The position numbers were made by a program, and so were the translations under genes. From RFSX01 sp964591455 (lineage in GTDB: Bacteria > Bacteroidota > Bacteroidia > Chitinophagales > Saprospiraceae), in assembly GCA_964591455.1 (NCBI GenBank), contig CAZQDZ010000017.1, positions 16,948 through 80,947 of the forward strand: a DNA stretch of 64,000 nucleotides, given 5' to 3'. This document shows, piece after piece, positions 26,379-36,295 of the stretch. Position 1 is the first letter of the stretch. Each line of letters starts with the position of its first letter. Below the pieces are notes generated by a model. It searched no databases. It was given only the letters and a program-made list of their open reading frames with translations, and was not told the origin of the DNA.

Positions 26379-29300
26379 ATGCCATTGCAAATACCCAATA
26401 GATATGGTAATGCCGGACTGAAAGACTTACGTTATTTCTTCTATTATGTCATGGCCTTTATAGTCGTATGCTGTGGCTGCCAAGATCAAAACATCTCAGA
26501 ACAATTTGTAAGAATAAATTCATCCGATTCTGGGATTGATTTCAATAACATCCTCAAGGAAACCGATTCATTAAATTACTTCACTTACCCATATTTATAT
26601 ATGGGAGGCGGCGTAGCCGTTGGGGATATAAACAATGATGGACTAGACGACATTTTCTTCTCAGGCAACATGGTGCCAAATAGACTATATCTTAATAAAG
26701 GCCAATTCCAATTTGAAGATATCAGTAACAAAGCAAGCGTAGAAGGGGATAATAGATGGTACTCTGGCGCCACGATGGTTGACATTAATGCTGATGGATT
26801 CTTAGACATATATCTATCTGTATCAGGAAAGGATAAGGTCACTAGTAATCAGTTATACATTAATAATGGTGACCTAACCTTTACAGAAAGCGCTTCGGCT
26901 TATGGTATAGATGATTCAGGCAAAAGTGTGCAATCTACTTTCTTTGATTATGACAAAGATGGCGATCTAGATCTCTATGTAGCTAACTATCCGATAACCT
27001 CATTTTCTACACCTAACGAAGTGTACAGAAAATTAATGGATGAGGTAACTACTGAAGATAGTGATCATCTATATCTAAATGAAGGTAAGGGTAGATTTAT
27101 AGATATTACAGAACAAGCAGGCGTCCTCTCATATGGGCTATCACTGAGTGCTACAATTGGAGATCTTAATGGTGATGGGTGGGAGGATATTTATGTGTCC
27201 AATGATTTTAGCACACCGGACTACATGTACATCAATAATAAAGATGGATCATTCAGTGAGGTATTAAAACAGTCAACAAAGCAGACATCGTTTTATGGGA
27301 TGGGAGTAGATATAGCCGATTACAATAATGACGGGTTGTTAGATATCATGCAGGTAGATATGGCAGCAGAAGATAATCGTCGAGCAAAAGCCAATATGGC
27401 AAGCATGAATCCTAATTTATTTTGGAGTACTGTAGATTTTGGTATGCATTATCAGTATATGTATAACGCATTACAGCTCAATAGAGGTAATCATGGAACT
27501 ATGCCCATATTTAGTAATGTAACGTGGGCAGCAGGTGTCGCAACTACTGACTGGAGCTGGGGACCCTTGTTTGCAGATTTTGATAATGACGGATGGAAAG
27601 ATTTGTTTGTTAGCAATGGTACAAGAAGAGATATCAATAATAGAGATTTCTTTAAAGGGCTGGAAAAAAACTTAAATAAAGTAAGCAACAAAGAACTCAG
27701 ATTGGAAGTGGAAAACATTCCATCAGAACCTATAACAAATTATATTTTTAGAAATAATCAAGATTTAACATTTTCTAAGGCCAATGATGTTTGGGGTATT
27801 TCTGACATGAAAGGATTCTCTAACGGAGTGGCATATGCGGACTTGGATAAAGATGGAAAATTAGACCTGATTGTTAATAATATAGATCAGCCAGCATACA
27901 TCTATAAGAACAATCTTTCTACTGCTTCTAATTATATTAATATAGATCTCGTCCAAGAAGGTGCTAACCCCAACTCACTAGGGTCAATGATAAAAGTCAT
28001 CACCTCTATAGGAGAACAATATCATCATCTGACCTTGACTCGGGGATTTCAATCATCTGTTTCACCTACTATTCACTTTGGCTTGGGTAAGGCGTTACAA
28101 GTAGACACCTTAGTTATTACATGGCCAGATGGGACTAAAGAGTACAATACAAATGTCATGGCCAATCAGAATTTGGTTGTTAACAAAGGAGACTTCAAGC
28201 CATATGTCCGTAATCAACCTAAGCTGACAAATACATTTAAAAAATCGACAGTTGAGAGCAATCTTCCTCACCATGAAGAAAACATATTTGATGATTATAA
28301 ATTTCAAATCTTACTGCCTCATAAAATGTCACAATGGGGCCCAGCTCTGGCTGCTGGAGATGTGAATGGTGATGGTATGGAAGATTTATACATAGGGTCT
28401 GCCAGTAGAGGTACAAGTGGTATCTATATCCAAAAAGACGCTGGACAGTTTGAATTACATCAAGCTTTCGAAGAAGAAAATAAAATGGAAGAGATAGATG
28501 CTCGATTCTTTGATGTAGACAATGACAATGATCTAGACTTATTTGTAGTAAGCGGTGGATATGAATTGCCATATAATACAAAGTTCTTTTCTGATAGGCT
28601 TTATATCAATGAGGAGGGCAGCTTCACACATTTTGAAAACATGCCAGATGTGCTTAGCAGTGGCGCTTGTGTAAGACCGTATGATTATGATGGAGATGGT
28701 GACTTAGATATATTTGTAGGTGGGAGAATGCGACCTGCTCAGTATCCAAATGCAGGAAGGAGTTATTTGCTTGAAAACAAAATTGGAGAAGGACATCTTG
28801 CCTTTGAAGATGTTACAGAAAGTGTGATGAAGGAAGTATCTGATATAGGCATGGTTACAGATGCTCTATGGCTAGATTACGAAGAAGATGGCGATATTGA
28901 TTTGGTAATTGTAGGAGAATGGATGCCAATTACAGTTTTTATTAATGATAATGGCCAATTTGTTGATAAGACCGTGGAGCTTGGAATGGAGGACACAAGA
29001 GGATGGTGGTTTAGCTTAGAAAAGGAAGACCTAGACAAAGATGGTGATCAAGACTTAGTTATCGGTAATCTTGGAATTAATTATAAGTATCAAGCAACTC
29101 CATCAGCATCATTTGACTTATATGTAGATGACTTTGATAATAATGCTTCTACAGATATTGTACTAGGCTATTATAATGACGACAAACAATATCCTGTAAG
29201 AGGACGTCAATGTTCTTCAGAACAAATACCTGGCATACAATCTAAATTTAAAGATTATGAGTCATTTGCCACTGCTACTATTGCTGACATATATGGTGCT

Positions 29301-29714
29301 GCACAGTTGAAATCAGCAAAGCATTTCATGATCAAAGACTTTTCTAGTATTGTACTTAATAATCAGGGAAATGGAAAGTATACTAAGCAGTTATTACCTA
29401 TTAATTGTCAGTTATCTTCCACCAATGACATTCTAATTAGAGATTTTAATAATGACAGCCATCTGGATTTACTGCTTGCTGGTAATCTTTACGTTTCTGA
29501 AGTAGAGACACCTAGGGCAGATGCAGGTATAGGGCAGTTGTTAATAGGTGATGGCTCACTGAATTTCACTCCAGTTCCTTATAATGAGTCAGGGTTATTA
29601 TTAAATAATGATGTAAGAAAATTGGTTACAATCAGTGGCAACAATAGTAAATATTTGGTTGCGACTTGTAATGAAGGTCCAGTTCTCATCTATGAATTTG
29701 ATCATAATTTGTAA
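26379..29714 (+). CDS. CRTAC1-like FG-GAP/VCBS repeat lipoprotein with ASPIC/UnbV domain
   Basis: 1111 residues from the ATG at 26379. The longer frame from a GTG at 26334 overlaps the susD terminator and spoils the N-terminus. A short hydrophobic stretch ends in IVVCCGCQDQ, a probable lipoprotein signal with an atypical lipobox. FG-GAP/VCBS propeller repeats follow, with calcium loops such as DINNDGLDDIFFSGN and DYDGDGDLDIFVGG. An ASPIC/UnbV domain lies near 27930-28180 (YINIDL, GFQSSVSPTIHFGLG, ITWPDGTKEY), and a second propeller half completes it. Such proteins often accompany SusCD in Bacteroidota; glycan binding or processing at the surface is suspected but unproven. Confidence 0.88.
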   Translation: MPLQIPNRYGNAGLKDLRYFFYYVMAFIVVCCGCQDQNISEQFVRINSSDSGIDFNNILKETDSLNYFTYPYLYMGGGVAVGDINNDGLDDIFFSGNMVPNRLYLNKGQFQFEDISNKASVEGDNRWYSGATMVDINADGFLDIYLSVSGKDKVTSNQLYINNGDLTFTESASAYGIDDSGKSVQSTFFDYDKDGDLDLYVANYPITSFSTPNEVYRKLMDEVTTEDSDHLYLNEGKGRFIDITEQAGVLSYGLSLSATIGDLNGDGWEDIYVSNDFSTPDYMYINNKDGSFSEVLKQSTKQTSFYGMGVDIADYNNDGLLDIMQVDMAAEDNRRAKANMASMNPNLFWSTVDFGMHYQYMYNALQLNRGNHGTMPIFSNVTWAAGVATTDWSWGPLFADFDNDGWKDLFVSNGTRRDINNRDFFKGLEKNLNKVSNKELRLEVENIPSEPITNYIFRNNQDLTFSKANDVWGISDMKGFSNGVAYADLDKDGKLDLIVNNIDQPAYIYKNNLSTASNYINIDLVQEGANPNSLGSMIKVITSIGEQYHHLTLTRGFQSSVSPTIHFGLGKALQVDTLVITWPDGTKEYNTNVMANQNLVVNKGDFKPYVRNQPKLTNTFKKSTVESNLPHHEENIFDDYKFQILLPHKMSQWGPALAAGDVNGDGMEDLYIGSASRGTSGIYIQKDAGQFELHQAFEEENKMEEIDARFFDVDNDNDLDLFVVSGGYELPYNTKFFSDRLYINEEGSFTHFENMPDVLSSGACVRPYDYDGDGDLDIFVGGRMRPAQYPNAGRSYLLENKIGEGHLAFEDVTESVMKEVSDIGMVTDALWLDYEEDGDIDLVIVGEWMPITVFINDNGQFVDKTVELGMEDTRGWWFSLEKEDLDKDGDQDLVIGNLGINYKYQATPSASFDLYVDDFDNNASTDIVLGYYNDDKQYPVRGRQCSSEQIPGIQSKFKDYESFATATIADIYGAAQLKSAKHFMIKDFSSIVLNNQGNGKYTKQLLPINCQLSSTNDILIRDFNNDSHLDLLLAGNLYVSEVETPRADAGIGQLLIGDGSLNFTPVPYNESGLLLNNDVRKLVTISGNNSKYLVATCNEGPVLIYEFDHNL

Positions 29715-29886
29715 AGAATGAAACTTTATCTATTGCGATTAAAAGCACAAGAAAACATCTTGTAACAACAGAAAACGATTATTTTGGTATTTAGTGTGCT
29801 GGTAGCCATATTTATAAATAGAATCATCTTTGGACGGTCTAGTGTAAGGGAAGTACACAATGTATTAGGACGAACTGTAAAACCGA

Positions 29887-31743
29887 ATGAGCAATATGTT
29901 ATTAGGCGTATGTTATTATCCTGAACATTGGGATGATGCATTGTGGGCCAATGATGTATCTGAGATGAAGTCATTAGGTCTATCAGTTGTTCGGATAGGA
30001 GAATTTGCATGGAGTAGATTGGAACCTGTAGAAGGCCAGTATAATTTTGTTTGGCTTGATAAGATTATACAACTATTGGATGATTCAAATCTCAAATTTA
30101 TCTTAGGGACGCCAAGTGCTACACCGCCAAGATGGGTGCTGGATAAGTACCCAGATATGCTAGCATGGGATGAGCAGGGAAAGAAGAGAGGCTTTGGTTC
30201 TAGACGTCATTACTGTTTCTCACACTCAGGATATAGACAATTAGCATCCGAGATGGCAGGTCGTCTGGCTCGGAGATACGGTAGTCATCCGTCGTTATAT
30301 GCTTGGCAGACAGACAATGAATATGGGTGCCATGACACTACTAGGTCATATAGTCCAAATGCACTTATAGTTTTTCAGAAATGGTTACAAGATAAGTACA
30401 GTTCAATCTCAGAATTAAATCTTCGTTGGGGCAATATATTTTGGTCCATGGAATACAATTCTTTTGAACAGATAGAATTGCCAAATTTGACGGTAACGGA
30501 GCCTAATCCTATCCACAAGTTGGACTTTTTTAGATTTTGTTCTGATCAGGTAGTTGTTTGGAATAAAGCTCAGGTGGATGCTATCCACAAATATTCTGAT
30601 GCACCTATATGTCATAACTACATGGGAAGGATTACAGACTTTGATCATTATAAATTGGGAAAAGATTTAGATTTAGCTAGTTGGGATAGCTATCCACTCG
30701 GCTTCCTAGAAGACCGCTCCGACAGACCATCATCATTCAAGAATAAATATCAATATACAGGAGATCCAGATTTTCAAGCTTTTCATCATGATTTATACCG
30801 AGCGGTAGGCAAAGGCAGATGGGGGATAATGGAACAGCAACCAGGCCCAGTAAATTGGGCACCATACAATCCGGCACCAGCTTCAGATATGGTCAGACAG
30901 TGGACGCTTGAAGCGATGGCGCATGGTGCTGAATTTGTTACTTTTTTCAGATGGAGGCAAACCCCATTTGCACAAGAACAAATGCATACTGCTCTCAAAC
31001 GACTAGACAACAGACCCTCACCGATGCTCAGTGAACTAAAGCAACTAAAAGATGACTTGATTTACTATGACAAACAGAAGTTAAAAAACCAATTTGTTAA
31101 TCAAACTTCAGTAGCGCTCATTTTTGACTATGAGAGTCAGTGGGCATGGGAAGTGCAGCCGCAGGGGGAAGATTTTGATTATTTTAAATTATGCTTTGAA
31201 TTTTACTGTGGACTTAGGCAGCTTGGCTTAGATATAGATATAATTTCTGCAGACTGTACTTCACTGGATCACTATCAGATGGTATTGGCGCCAGGTATTT
31301 TTTGTATTAATGATAATTTAATTGATTTAATGTCCAATTATAGGGGTGAGCTTATTTTAGGCCCTCGTACGCATACAAAGACTACAGACTTCCAAATTAA
31401 TGTCACTAGTGTCTCTCAGCTTATGGATTTGCCTTTAGTGCTGGACATGGTAGAAACACTGAGGCCATCAGAGTCAAGAGTGATGGGTGAGACAGGGACT
31501 TTTCATAGATGGATAGAGCATATACAAAATGAAGGAATCACATTGGACCCAGTCATTCACAATAATAATAGGACTTATATTGCAGGATGGCCAGACGAGA
31601 ATACGCTTCATAATATATTGATAACTTGCTTAGAACGAGCAAACATAACTTATAATGTACAAGAGGGTAGTACTAGAATGCGAAGTAAGTTTGTGATTGA
31701 CTATATGATGGGAGAGAAGTTTAAGAAGATAGACTCTGATTAA
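29887..31743 (+). CDS. Beta-galactosidase, glycoside hydrolase family 42
   Basis: 618 residues, slightly short for GH42. It hydrolyses terminal beta-galactosides. The N-terminus LGVCYYPEHWDDALWANDV is the family hallmark. The acid/base is Glu145 in WQTDNEYG, and the nucleophile is Glu316 in WGIMEQQPG. A trimerisation domain follows (~390-590), and the C-terminal beta domain looks short. There is no signal peptide, so it should act in the cytoplasm on imported galactosides. It lies 172 bp after the CRTAC1-like gene and is followed by a symporter and galK in the same direction, a plausible import-hydrolysis-phosphorylation unit. Confidence 0.95.
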   Translation: MSNMLLGVCYYPEHWDDALWANDVSEMKSLGLSVVRIGEFAWSRLEPVEGQYNFVWLDKIIQLLDDSNLKFILGTPSATPPRWVLDKYPDMLAWDEQGKKRGFGSRRHYCFSHSGYRQLASEMAGRLARRYGSHPSLYAWQTDNEYGCHDTTRSYSPNALIVFQKWLQDKYSSISELNLRWGNIFWSMEYNSFEQIELPNLTVTEPNPIHKLDFFRFCSDQVVVWNKAQVDAIHKYSDAPICHNYMGRITDFDHYKLGKDLDLASWDSYPLGFLEDRSDRPSSFKNKYQYTGDPDFQAFHHDLYRAVGKGRWGIMEQQPGPVNWAPYNPAPASDMVRQWTLEAMAHGAEFVTFFRWRQTPFAQEQMHTALKRLDNRPSPMLSELKQLKDDLIYYDKQKLKNQFVNQTSVALIFDYESQWAWEVQPQGEDFDYFKLCFEFYCGLRQLGLDIDIISADCTSLDHYQMVLAPGIFCINDNLIDLMSNYRGELILGPRTHTKTTDFQINVTSVSQLMDLPLVLDMVETLRPSESRVMGETGTFHRWIEHIQNEGITLDPVIHNNNRTYIAGWPDENTLHNILITCLERANITYNVQEGSTRMRSKFVIDYMMGEKFKKIDSD

Positions 31744-31802
31744 CTTTGAAAGTGTCAATATATGGTTTGGGTTAAGTATCATTGAGTTAGAAAATTAACA
31801 GT

Positions 31803-33359
31803 ATGGATTTTTCCACTTTTGATTTGGTGTTTTTTTGCGGCTGGTTATTGTTTATTATGGGATTTGGGATATGGATATCCAATCGAAAGAAGCAAGAGTC
31901 AGTTCAAGATTACTTCTTGGCATCCAAGTCATTGCCATGGTGGGCTGTGGGAGGTTCATTGATAGCATCTAATATTTCTGCAGAGCAGTTTATCGGTATG
32001 TCAGGTTCTGGATATGTGGTGGGTATGGCCATAGGAGCCTATGAACTGATGGCAGCGCTGACTCTGATAATAGTGGCTAAATTTTTCTTACCCATATTCA
32101 TTAAGCAGGAGATTTATACAATGCCCCAGTTTCTAGAGCAAAGATTCGATAACAGAGTGAGGACAGGGTTAGCCGTCTTCTGGTTGCTTCTATTTATTTT
32201 TGTCAATATTACCAGCGTGCTCTATCTGGGAGGATTGGCATTGAAGAGCTTAATGGATATTCCTCTAATCTATGGCATTGTCGGCTTAGCAATATTTTCG
32301 TCTACATTCTCTATAATGGGAGGACTGAAAGCGGTTGTTTGGACAGACCTTATTCAGGTAGTCGTGCTCCTTATTGGTGGACTGATAGCAAGTGTCATGG
32401 TGCTCAAAGCCTTAGGAGGCGGCGTCATGGATGGGTTGTATGCCCTTGTGGAGAGCGCGCCAGAAAAGTTCGATATGATACTGGACAGAAGTAATCCAGA
32501 ATACAAGAACCTTCCAGGTATTAGTGTCTTGGTAGGGGGTATGTGGATTGCTAATTTGTATTACTGGGGCACCAATCAGTATATTATCCAGAGGGCTTTG
32601 GCTGCTAAGAACCTAAATGAAGCCCAGAAAGGAGCTGTCTTTGCCGCCTTTGTAAAAATTTTATTACTTCTGATTGTTGTCATACCTGGGATAGCCGCTT
32701 TTGTATTAGGTGCGGATATCGAAAAACCTGATGAAGCCTATCCATGGGTGATTAATGAATATGTGACTTCAGGATTTAAAGGTATTGTCTTTGCCGCCTT
32801 AATTGCTGCGATTGGTTCATCTATCAGTTCTATAGTAAATAGTGCTTCTACTATTTTTACCTTGGATATTTATAAACAAATAAGGAAGGAAAAATCAAAG
32901 GATCAAAAACATCTAGTAAGAGTTGGTAGAGTTTGTTCGGCAGTATGTCTATTGCTTGGCGTCCTTATAGCGCCATTGCTTGGGAATCTAGATCAAGCTT
33001 TCCAATATATTCAAGAGTATACAGGATTTATAAGCCCTGGTGTAGTTGCTATATTTTTGCTTGGATTTTTCTGGAAGAGAACCTCCACTAATGCAGCCTT
33101 AGCCGCAGTCATATTATCTATTCCTCTTTCTATGGCCTTCAAATTTCTATTCCCTCAGTTACCATTCATGGATAGGATGGGTGCTTGCTTCCTAGTCATA
33201 GTTTCCATAATGGTTGTCATTTCTCTAGTCGATAATAAGACATCAGATCATAAAGCTATAATTATAGACAAAGGACTTTTTAAGACTAATACAATTTTCA
33301 ACTTAGCTACTGTAACCATCTGTGGTATACTTGCTGTGATATACACTATTTGGTGGTAA
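31803..33359 (+). CDS. Sodium/sugar symporter, SSS family (SGLT-like)
   Basis: 518 residues with ~14 hydrophobic segments. The N-terminus (YFLASKSLPWWAVGGSLIASNISAEQ in two parts) and FSIMGGLKAVVWTDLIQ are typical of the sugar branch that includes Vibrio SGLT, and NQYIIQRALAAKNLNEAQKG is the central SSS motif. It should be an inner-membrane Na+/galactose or galactoside importer. It is 59 bp after the GH42 gene and 19 bp before galK's ATG, so these are probably cotranscribed. It differs from the symporter at 18813, so the two may have different substrates. Confidence 0.93.
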   Translation: MDFSTFDLVFFCGWLLFIMGFGIWISNRKKQESVQDYFLASKSLPWWAVGGSLIASNISAEQFIGMSGSGYVVGMAIGAYELMAALTLIIVAKFFLPIFIKQEIYTMPQFLEQRFDNRVRTGLAVFWLLLFIFVNITSVLYLGGLALKSLMDIPLIYGIVGLAIFSSTFSIMGGLKAVVWTDLIQVVVLLIGGLIASVMVLKALGGGVMDGLYALVESAPEKFDMILDRSNPEYKNLPGISVLVGGMWIANLYYWGTNQYIIQRALAAKNLNEAQKGAVFAAFVKILLLLIVVIPGIAAFVLGADIEKPDEAYPWVINEYVTSGFKGIVFAALIAAIGSSISSIVNSASTIFTLDIYKQIRKEKSKDQKHLVRVGRVCSAVCLLLGVLIAPLLGNLDQAFQYIQEYTGFISPGVVAIFLLGFFWKRTSTNAALAAVILSIPLSMAFKFLFPQLPFMDRMGACFLVIVSIMVVISLVDNKTSDHKAIIIDKGLFKTNTIFNLATVTICGILAVIYTIWW

Positions 33360-33378
33360 CCAAATATAATATGTGGAT

Positions 33379-34542
33379 ATGAAAAGAAATATAAGAGAAT
33401 TCTTCTTACAAGAGTTCAGTAATGAACCTACAATTATTGTAAGAGCTCCTGGACGGATAAATCTGATTGGGGAACATACTGATTATAACATGGGATTGGT
33501 TTTTCCTGCAGCGATAGATAAGAGTATGTACTTTGCGTTTAGGACTAATAATGCTAACTCATTGAATTTGGTTGCCCATGATTTAGATGACAGGGTAAGT
33601 CTACATTTAGATAACTTGAATTCTGATAAGTTATGGGTAAGATATTGTCTAGGCATTATAGATGAATATAAAAAGTTAGGCTATAATGTTCCTGGCATTG
33701 ATTGTTTATTTATGAGCGAAATCCCAATAGGAGCAGGCCTAAGCTCTTCTGCTGCGTTGGAGTGTGGTTTTGCAGTGGGTATAGATAATCTGATAGATGT
33801 CGGGTTAGAAGCATGGGACATTGTCAGAATTGGAAATAGATCTGAGAATAATTATCTAGGAATTCAAAGTGGCATCTTGGATCAATTTTCATCCATGTTC
33901 GGTCAAAAAGAGAAAGCAATGTTAATGGATTGTAGTAAGGACAGTTTTGAATACTATCCTGTAGAATTAGCTCCTTACTCATTAGTATTAATTAATACTA
34001 ATGTTAAACATACTCATCTTTCGTCAGGGTATAATGATAGACCTACTGAATGTAAACAAGTGGTAGAGAATGCAATTAGGGAAGGCATCAAAATTGATCA
34101 CTTAAGTCAATTAAATTTAAATGAACTAGATTCTATAAAGAGTCAACTGACTGATAAGCTTTACAATCGAGCCCTCTTTATCATAGAAGAGAATGATAGG
34201 GTGCGCAAATTTAAAACAGCCTTGCTTGCCAAAGATTATACATCCTTAGGAGAATTACTCTATGCTTCCCATGAGGGATTGCAAAATCTATACGAGGTTA
34301 GCTGTAGTGAATTAGATTTGTTGGTAGAACTAAGTCGAGATCAACCTTCAGTTATAGGTTCTAGAATGATGGGTGGAGGCTTTGGCGGCTGTACACTGAA
34401 TCTGATTCTAGATAAAGAAAAAGAAAGAGTAGCTGATGAAATTTCTCTTCTCTACAATAAAAAAATAGGATTAGAGGCCAGTGTATATCATGTCAGCATA
34501 GGTAATGGCGTAGAAGTAATTTATAAAGAAAGCCAGATTTAA
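33379..34542 (+). CDS. galK: Galactokinase
   Basis: 387 residues; phosphorylates galactose to galactose 1-phosphate, the first Leloir step. GHMP-kinase motifs: RAPGRINLIGEHTDYN near the N-terminus (galactokinase signature), PIGAGLSSSAALECG (ATP loop) and GSRMMGGGFGGCT near the C-terminus. I use the ATG at 33379 rather than the in-frame GTG two codons before. It closes the galactoside locus and overlaps the convergent pgi gene by 4 bp. galT, galE and mutarotase genes are not in this window. Confidence 0.96.
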   Translation: MKRNIREFFLQEFSNEPTIIVRAPGRINLIGEHTDYNMGLVFPAAIDKSMYFAFRTNNANSLNLVAHDLDDRVSLHLDNLNSDKLWVRYCLGIIDEYKKLGYNVPGIDCLFMSEIPIGAGLSSSAALECGFAVGIDNLIDVGLEAWDIVRIGNRSENNYLGIQSGILDQFSSMFGQKEKAMLMDCSKDSFEYYPVELAPYSLVLINTNVKHTHLSSGYNDRPTECKQVVENAIREGIKIDHLSQLNLNELDSIKSQLTDKLYNRALFIIEENDRVRKFKTALLAKDYTSLGELLYASHEGLQNLYEVSCSELDLLVELSRDQPSVIGSRMMGGGFGGCTLNLILDKEKERVADEISLLYNKKIGLEASVYHVSIGNGVEVIYKESQI

Positions 34543-36194
34543 TTTGAGCGCATTTTTTTATAAGAATTAATCAATCCATTAGTGGAACTGTCATGGCTAT
34601 GAACTTCGTGTTCATTATCTAGTTCTGGTAATATCTTTCTCGCTAATTGTTTGCCTAACTCAACTCCCCATTGGTCAAAACTATAGATATTCCATATGTA
34701 TCCTTGGACGAATATCTTATGCTCATACATAGCAATTAACTGCCCTAGAATATAAGGTGTTAATTTTTGCACGAGGATAGAATTTGTTGGTTTATTGCCG
34801 TCAAATATTTTGAACGGGACTATCTTTTCATACGCTTCTTTAGAAAGACCTTTCTCTTTAAATTCTTGGATTACGGTGCTTTCGTCTTTGCCATTCATCA
34901 ATGCCTCGGTCTGCGCAAAAAAATTACTTAATAATTTATTGTGATGGTCACCTATTTTATTATGTGAAACAGCTGTGGCTATAAAATCACATGGAATTAA
35001 TTTGCTACCCTGATGGATGAGTTGGTAGAAGGCATGTTGTCCATTTGTGCCTGGCTCTCCCCAGATGATAGGTCCTGTCTGATAATTAACTGGTTCACCA
35101 TTTCTATCTATTGATTTACCATTGCTTTCCATGTTACCCTGTTGGAAGTAAGCTGGAAATCGATGCAGATATTGGTCATAGGGTAAGATGGCTTCTGAAT
35201 CTGCACCAAAGAAATTATTGTACCATATACCTAATAGTGCCATGAGGACGGGGATATTGTCCTGATATGGTGCATCTCTGAAGTGTTGGTCCATTGCACC
35301 CATACCTTCCAATAAAAATTCAAACTGACTGTATCCAATTGTCAGAGCTATAGACAGACCTATGGCACTTGTGAGAGAGTAACGTCCTCCTACCCAATCC
35401 CAGAAACCAAAAACTTTATCGGCAGATATCCCAAAATTTTGGGCAGCTTCAATATTGGTGGATAAAGCCACAAAATGCTTTTCTATATCCTTATTGATTC
35501 CGCCATTTTTCAGAAACCATTCCTTGGCCGTATGCGCATTGGTCATTGTTTCTTGGGTAGTGAATGTTTTGGAGGCAATGATAAATAGGGTCGTCTCTGG
35601 ATTGACTTGTTTCAGGATCTCTGCAATATGGGAGCCATCTACATTAGATACAAAATGTGTAGAGATGCCCTCTGCCCAATATGGCTTCAACGCCTCAGTA
35701 ACCATAACTGGACCTAAATCTGAACCTCCTATGCCGATATTTACAATCTGATGAAGTGGTTTGCCTGTATAACCTATTATTTTATTTGCATGAAAGGACG
35801 TGCAGTAATTTTTCATCTGGGCTTGCACTCGCCTAATTTTGGGTATGATATTTTCGCCACTGACCTCTACAGGATTATCAGATTGTTGCCTGAGCGCAGT
35901 ATGAAGTACGGCTCTATTTTCAGTTGCATTTATTTTATCACCTGAAAACATGGCCTTTATGCCATCCTGGAGATTTACCTCCTGCGCCAGCTCTGAGAGT
36001 AGTGAAATAGTGTCTTGAGTGATTCTATTTTTTGAGTAATCGAATAAGATACCATTTGACTCCAGTGAAAATCGATTAAATCTAGAAGGGTCTGCTTTGA
36101 ACAAATCCTTCATGTGGAGATTGTTAATATTGTTAAAGTGTTCTTTTAACTTATTCCAAGCACTTGTTTGTGTAGGATTTATAGAATGTAGCAT
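34539..36194 (-). CDS. pgi: Glucose-6-phosphate isomerase
   Basis: 551 residues, standard length; interconverts glucose 6-phosphate and fructose 6-phosphate in the cytoplasm. It has SIS-type motifs: VNIGIGGSDLGPVMV, the PGI signature around FWDWVGGRYSLTSAIGLS, and the C-terminal signature SFDQWGVELGKQLA. Catalytic-region residues around NMESNGKSIDRNG and GTNGQHAFYQLIHQG are intact. It starts at the ATG at 36194 with TAAGTTTG 35 bp upstream. Its 3' end overlaps galK by 4 bp, so both genes must terminate inside each other. It provides the glycolytic entry point for glucose released by the neighbouring glycosidases. Confidence 0.97.
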   Translation of the reverse strand: MLHSINPTQTSAWNKLKEHFNNINNLHMKDLFKADPSRFNRFSLESNGILFDYSKNRITQDTISLLSELAQEVNLQDGIKAMFSGDKINATENRAVLHTALRQQSDNPVEVSGENIIPKIRRVQAQMKNYCTSFHANKIIGYTGKPLHQIVNIGIGGSDLGPVMVTEALKPYWAEGISTHFVSNVDGSHIAEILKQVNPETTLFIIASKTFTTQETMTNAHTAKEWFLKNGGINKDIEKHFVALSTNIEAAQNFGISADKVFGFWDWVGGRYSLTSAIGLSIALTIGYSQFEFLLEGMGAMDQHFRDAPYQDNIPVLMALLGIWYNNFFGADSEAILPYDQYLHRFPAYFQQGNMESNGKSIDRNGEPVNYQTGPIIWGEPGTNGQHAFYQLIHQGSKLIPCDFIATAVSHNKIGDHHNKLLSNFFAQTEALMNGKDESTVIQEFKEKGLSKEAYEKIVPFKIFDGNKPTNSILVQKLTPYILGQLIAMYEHKIFVQGYIWNIYSFDQWGVELGKQLARKILPELDNEHEVHSHDSSTNGLINSYKKMRSN

Positions 36195-36228
36195 ATTTGC
36201 GTTCTATTATAATTTTCTATAAAGTGGG

Positions 36229-36236
36229 CAAACTTA
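36229..36236 (-). promoter_or_regulatory. Bacteroidota -7 promoter element for pgi
   Basis: The minus strand reads TAAGTTTG, a full TAnnTTTG match, 35 bp before the pgi ATG. The divergent glpD gene starts 60 bp away. No good -33 TTG is visible. Confidence 0.4.
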
Positions 36237-36295
36237 TAATGTATCTTGGACCTATAAGAAGAAGGAGACAGTAAAATTTCAATTAACTTCTGTAA

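Noticed and set aside
29719..29886. Possible gene remnant between the CRTAC1-like gene and GH42 (open frame VFSVLVAIFINRIIFG...)
   Set aside because: About 40 open codons with no start and no match; it runs out of frame into the GH42 start, so it is best treated as promoter DNA.
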